Assembly (NCBI GenBank): GCA_934351705.1
Contig: CAKRJK010000058.1
Location: forward strand, 1 to 7,828
Direction: 5' to 3'
Length of the DNA: 7,828 bases
Source: an uncultured Lachnospiraceae bacterium
Lineage (GTDB): Bacteria > Bacillota > Clostridia > Lachnospirales > Lachnospiraceae
The notes beneath the pieces are model-generated. The model made no database searches. It was given only the letters and a program-made list of their open reading frames with translations, and was not told the DNA's origin. A program made the translations under genes and the position numbers. Shown piece after piece: positions 5,439 to 7,828 of this stretch; within the stretch, counting starts at the first letter, position 1, and the number at the start of each line of letters is the position of its first letter.

Positions 5439-6722
5439 ATGTTAGATTTAAAATTTTTGCGGGAGAATCCCGATATTGTAAAGAAAAATATTGAGAATAA
5501 GTTTCAAGAGCATAAGCTTCCGATGGTGGACGAGGTCATCGAATTAGATGCACAGGCGAGAGCCGCACAGCAGGAAGCCGACGAACTTCGTGCAAACCGG
5601 AACAAGATTTCAAAGCAGATCGGAGCCTTGATGGGACAGGGCAAGAAGGACGAGGCAATGGAATTAAAAGCACAGGTAGAAAAAGATGCAGCCCGTCTTG
5701 CCGAGTTAGAAGCAACAGAAAAGGAATTGCAGGAGAAAATCACCAAGATCATGATGGTGATTCCGAATATCATCGATCCGTCGGTACCGATCGGCAAAGA
5801 CGATTCCTGCAATGTAGAGATCGAAAAGTACGGCGAACCGGTTGTGCCTGATTTTGAGATTCCGTATCACACAGAGATTATGGAACGCTTTGACGGCATT
5901 GATCTGGATGCTGCCGGAAAAGTAGCGGGCAACGGATTTTATTATCTGATGGGAGATATTGCGAGATTGCATTCCGCAGTGATTTCCTATGCGAGAGATT
6001 TTATGATTGACAGAGGATTTACTTATTGTATTCCACCGTTTATGATCCGCAGCAATGTCGTAACGGGCGTTATGAGCTTTGACGAGATGGATGCCATGAT
6101 GTATAAGATCGAGGGAGAGGATCTTTATCTGATCGGAACAAGTGAGCATTCCATGATCGGTAAATTCATCGACACCATCAATGACGAGGCGAAACTGCCT
6201 TATACCATGACAAGCTATTCTCCTTGTTTCAGAAAAGAAAAAGGAGCACACGGCATAGAGGAACGCGGTGTATATCGTATCCACCAGTTTGAAAAACAGG
6301 AAATGATCGTAGTCTGCAAACCGGAGGAATCTCCGATGTGGTATGACAAGCTGTGGCAGAATACCGTAGATTTGTTCAGAAGTCTGGATATTCCGGTTCG
6401 TACACTGGAATGCTGCTCCGGCGATCTGGCAGATTTAAAAGTAAAATCCTGCGATGTCGAAGCATGGTCACCGAGACAGAAGAAATATTTTGAAGTCGGA
6501 AGCTGCTCCAACTTAGGAGATGCACAGGCGAGAAGACTCAAAATCCGTGTTAAAGGCGAAAAAGGCAAATACTTTGCACACACATTGAACAATACGGTTG
6601 TCGCACCGCCTAGAATGCTGATTGCATTCCTTGAGAACAATCTCAATGCAGACGGAAGTGTTAATATTCCGAAGGCATTACAGCCATATATGGGCGGAAA
6701 AGAAAAGTTAGAGCCGAAATAA
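5439..6722 (+). CDS. serS: Seryl-tRNA synthetase (divergent class II form)
   Basis: This 427-residue cytoplasmic enzyme charges tRNA-Ser (and tRNA-Sec where present) with serine. The N-terminal tRNA-binding domain begins MLDLKFLRENPDIVKKN and has the long antiparallel coiled-coil arm at about 30-105. The class II catalytic core follows. It shows TSE at 234-236 where E. coli and B. subtilis enzymes have TAE, motif 2 CFRKEKGAHGIEERG (263-277) with Arg265 and Glu267, HQFEKQEM at 282-289, a GDL at 328-330, SCSNLGDAQARR at 355-366, and motif 3 region LNNTVVAPPRMLIAFLEN (383-400) with Arg392. Key residues are kept, but the wording around motifs 2 and 3 departs from the usual bacterial type. Motif 3 reads more like Thermus or archaeal/eukaryotic enzymes. 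ATG 5439 follows GGAGG (5428-5432) at 6 nt. Length is normal. It has its own promoter but no terminator separates it from the exporter operon. Confidence 0.97.
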   Translation: MLDLKFLRENPDIVKKNIENKFQEHKLPMVDEVIELDAQARAAQQEADELRANRNKISKQIGALMGQGKKDEAMELKAQVEKDAARLAELEATEKELQEKITKIMMVIPNIIDPSVPIGKDDSCNVEIEKYGEPVVPDFEIPYHTEIMERFDGIDLDAAGKVAGNGFYYLMGDIARLHSAVISYARDFMIDRGFTYCIPPFMIRSNVVTGVMSFDEMDAMMYKIEGEDLYLIGTSEHSMIGKFIDTINDEAKLPYTMTSYSPCFRKEKGAHGIEERGVYRIHQFEKQEMIVVCKPEESPMWYDKLWQNTVDLFRSLDIPVRTLECCSGDLADLKVKSCDVEAWSPRQKKYFEVGSCSNLGDAQARRLKIRVKGEKGKYFAHTLNNTVVAPPRMLIAFLENNLNADGSVNIPKALQPYMGGKEKLEPK

Positions 6723-6769
6723 AGTGACACATAAAACTTCATAAAAATATGGGAATCTTAAAAATGTAG

Positions 6770-6798
6770 TTGAAAAAAGACCATACTTGTGATAAAAT
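6770..6798 (+). promoter_or_regulatory. Extended -10 SigA-type promoter for carA
   Basis: TTGAAA (6770-6775) and TAAAAT (6793-6798) are spaced by 17 bp. The bases before the -10 box are TGA (6790-6792), matching the TGn extended -10 element. Transcription would begin near 6805, leaving a leader of about 97 nt. It lies within the loop of the candidate serS terminator. Confidence 0.72.
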
Positions 6799-6810
6799 TT
6801 TTACAATTTA

Positions 6811-6824
6811 GGCATAAATATGTC
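6811..6824. repeat. Short palindrome just after the predicted carA transcription start
   Basis: CATA and TATG flank AA at 6813-6822, with the outermost 6811/6824 pair also complementary and 6812/6823 a G-T wobble. The two-base centre makes it too tight for an RNA hairpin, but it is the form of a small operator. No known regulator consensus is recognised and it may be chance in AT-rich sequence. Confidence 0.2.
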
Positions 6825-6833
6825 AGCAACCTC

Positions 6834-6866
6834 TACAGAAAAAAAGATTCCCTCTTTTTTTTTGTA
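6834..6866 (+). promoter_or_regulatory. 14-bp AT-rich leader hairpin before carA, possible alternative fold
   Basis: Positions 6834-6847 pair along their full length with 6853-6866 (one G-T wobble), around the loop TTCCC (6848-6852). The T9 tract is inside the 3' arm. Forming this hairpin uses the same bases as the 3' arm of the long-range stem (6844-6852) and hides the T-run, so the two folds exclude each other. In RNA started at the carA promoter the distant 5' arm is absent and this local hairpin is the favoured fold. No PyrR-binding loop consensus is seen. Confidence 0.4.
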
Positions 6867-6901
6867 AAAAATCAGGCAGATACAGAAAGGCAAGGTAATC
6901 T

Positions 6902-7828
6902 ATGAAAGCATTTCTTATACTAGAAGATGGAACGGTGTTTGAAGGAACAAGCATCGGCGCCGAGAAGGAAGTCATCAGCGAGATTGTGTTTAATACCTCC
7001 ATGACAGGATATTTGGAAGTATTGACCGATCCGTCCTATGCGGGACAGGCAGTTGTGATGACATACCCGCTCATTGGAAATTATGGAATCACACCGGATG
7101 AGGAGTCCAAAAGACCGTGGGTAGACGGATATATCGTGAGAGAATTATCCCGAATGCCAAGCAATTTCCGTTGCAAGGGAACGATCCAGGATTTCTTAAA
7201 GGAAAATGAGATACCGGGAATTGCAGGAATAGACACCAGAGCTTTGACAAAGATTCTCCGTGATAAAGGTACCATGAACGGTATGATTACCACAAACGAG
7301 AATTATCATATAGAAGAGATTCTTCCAAAATTAAAAGAATACCGTACAGGAAATGTTGTGGACAAAGTTACCTGTACAGAGCCGGAGGTCTTAAAAGGAA
7401 AAGGAAAAAAAGTCGCACTCTTGGATCTGGGAGCAAAAAACAATATTGCAAAATCCTTAAATGACAGAGGATGTGAGGTGACTGTTTACCCGGCGCACAC
7501 CACAGCCGAAGAAATTTTAGCGGCAAAACCGGACGGTATCATGCTCAGCAACGGACCGGGAGATCCGAAAGAGTGTCAGAGTATTATTGCAGAAATTAAG
7601 AAATTATATGAATCCGATGTACCGATTTTTGCTATCTGTTTGGGACATCAGCTGATGGCACTGGCAACAGGAGCAGATACCTACAAGTTAAAATACGGAC
7701 ATCGCGGAGGAAATCATCCGGTAAAAGATTTGGAGAACGGAAGAGTATATATTTCTTCACAGAATCACGGATATGCCGTAGATACCGACACATTAGACGA
7801 AAAGGTTGCAGTACCGGCATTTACCAAT
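6902..7828 (+). CDS. carA: Carbamoyl-phosphate synthase small (glutaminase) subunit, N-terminal 309 residues
   Basis: The product splits glutamine and passes ammonia to the large subunit CarB for carbamoyl phosphate, which feeds pyrimidine and arginine synthesis in the cytoplasm. The frame is open from ATG 6902 to the window end, giving 309 of the usual 350-380 residues. The N-terminal CarA domain starts MKAFLILEDGTVFEG and includes FNTSMTGYLEVLTDPSYAGQ (30-49) and GIAGIDTRALTKILR (106-120). The class I glutamine amidotransferase domain begins near 169 (KKVALLDLGAKNNI). It carries SNGPGDP (216-222), the nucleophile Cys246 in FAICLGHQ, GHRGGNHPVKD (266-276) and SSQNHGYAVD (285-294). The catalytic His-Glu pair lies beyond the window edge. 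The ribosome binding site is modest (AAGG at 6892-6895, 6 nt before ATG, with AGAAAGG further upstream). The upstream leader has a promoter and hairpins that may control expression. carB would be expected downstream but is not visible. Confidence 0.96.
   Translation, partial: MKAFLILEDGTVFEGTSIGAEKEVISEIVFNTSMTGYLEVLTDPSYAGQAVVMTYPLIGNYGITPDEESKRPWVDGYIVRELSRMPSNFRCKGTIQDFLKENEIPGIAGIDTRALTKILRDKGTMNGMITTNENYHIEEILPKLKEYRTGNVVDKVTCTEPEVLKGKGKKVALLDLGAKNNIAKSLNDRGCEVTVYPAHTTAEEILAAKPDGIMLSNGPGDPKECQSIIAEIKKLYESDVPIFAICLGHQLMALATGADTYKLKYGHRGGNHPVKDLENGRVYISSQNHGYAVDTDTLDEKVAVPAFTN

Larger units (their letters stand above)
6751..6863 (+). terminator. Candidate long-loop terminator after serS ending in a T9 tract
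   Basis: GGGAATCTT (6751-6759) is the exact complement of AAGATTCCC (6844-6852), which is followed at once by TC and nine T residues (6855-6863). Inside, TGTA 6765-6768 can pair with TACA 6834-6837 and GTTG 6769-6772 with CAAC 6827-6830, in the right order for one extended stem. A GC-closed stem base followed by a T-run is the form of an intrinsic terminator, but the large interior (84 nt between the 9-bp arms) is unusual. The carA promoter lies inside it, so only RNA from upstream would carry both arms. Confidence 0.42.

Noticed and set aside
5706..6742. Two long - strand ORFs (192 and 175 codons) opposite serS
   Set aside because: Both lie fully or almost fully inside the conserved synthetase gene, overlap one another in different frames, and show no family motif.
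6799..6901. PyrR-type or T-box attenuator in the carA leader
   Set aside because: Neither the PyrR binding-loop consensus nor T-box landmarks (such as AGGGUGG) are visible; only the AT-rich hairpins described above are supported.
1..7828. CRISPR array, tRNA/rRNA genes, insertion sequence or transposase
   Set aside because: No regularly spaced repeats, no tRNA or rRNA-like sequence, and no transposase or recombinase ORF was found on either strand.

Overview
The window looks like part of a Firmicutes (Clostridia) chromosome, probably Lachnospiraceae. This is inferred from the AT-leaning sequence, strong AGGAGG-type ribosome binding sites, SigA-type promoters with 17-bp spacers, and a Gram-positive style exporter with separate ATPase, permease and adaptor genes. 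No rRNA or marker gene here fixes the taxon. All recognised genes lie on the + strand.

Layout: (1) positions 1-884 are the 3' part of glyA (serine hydroxymethyltransferase), cut by the window edge. (2) 885-1013 is a short intergenic region with a good promoter, an imperfect 62-nt palindrome and a possible short upstream ORF. (3) 1014-5403 is a compact four-gene operon for a MacAB/YknXYZ-type exporter: adaptor 1, ATPase, adaptor 2, permease. Adaptor 2 is broken by a -1 type frameshift close to a GGG run at 3406-3408. (4) 5439-6722 is serS (seryl-tRNA synthetase). Its near-consensus promoter straddles the permease stop codon, so the leader is too short to hold a T-box. (5) 6723-6901 is an intergenic region with an extended -10 promoter for carA, placed inside the loop of a long-range inverted repeat that ends in a T9 tract. 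A second local hairpin competes with that structure. (6) 6902-7828 is the 5' part of carA (carbamoyl-phosphate synthase small subunit), cut by the window edge.

Working together: the exporter genes are translationally tight (stop codons overlap the next ribosome binding site, or genes overlap) and should form one inner-membrane ATP-driven efflux complex. The ATPase pairs with the FtsX/MacB permease, and one or two HlyD-like adaptors sit outside the membrane. The cargo cannot be told from the sequence. glyA, serS and carA are housekeeping genes for serine/glycine and one-carbon metabolism, tRNA charging, and pyrimidine/arginine synthesis, with no direct link to the exporter.

I see no clearly new multi-gene system. 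The best leads are the two-adaptor exporter with one adaptor frameshifted, the nested terminator/promoter arrangement before carA, and the palindrome plus possible leader ORF before the exporter.
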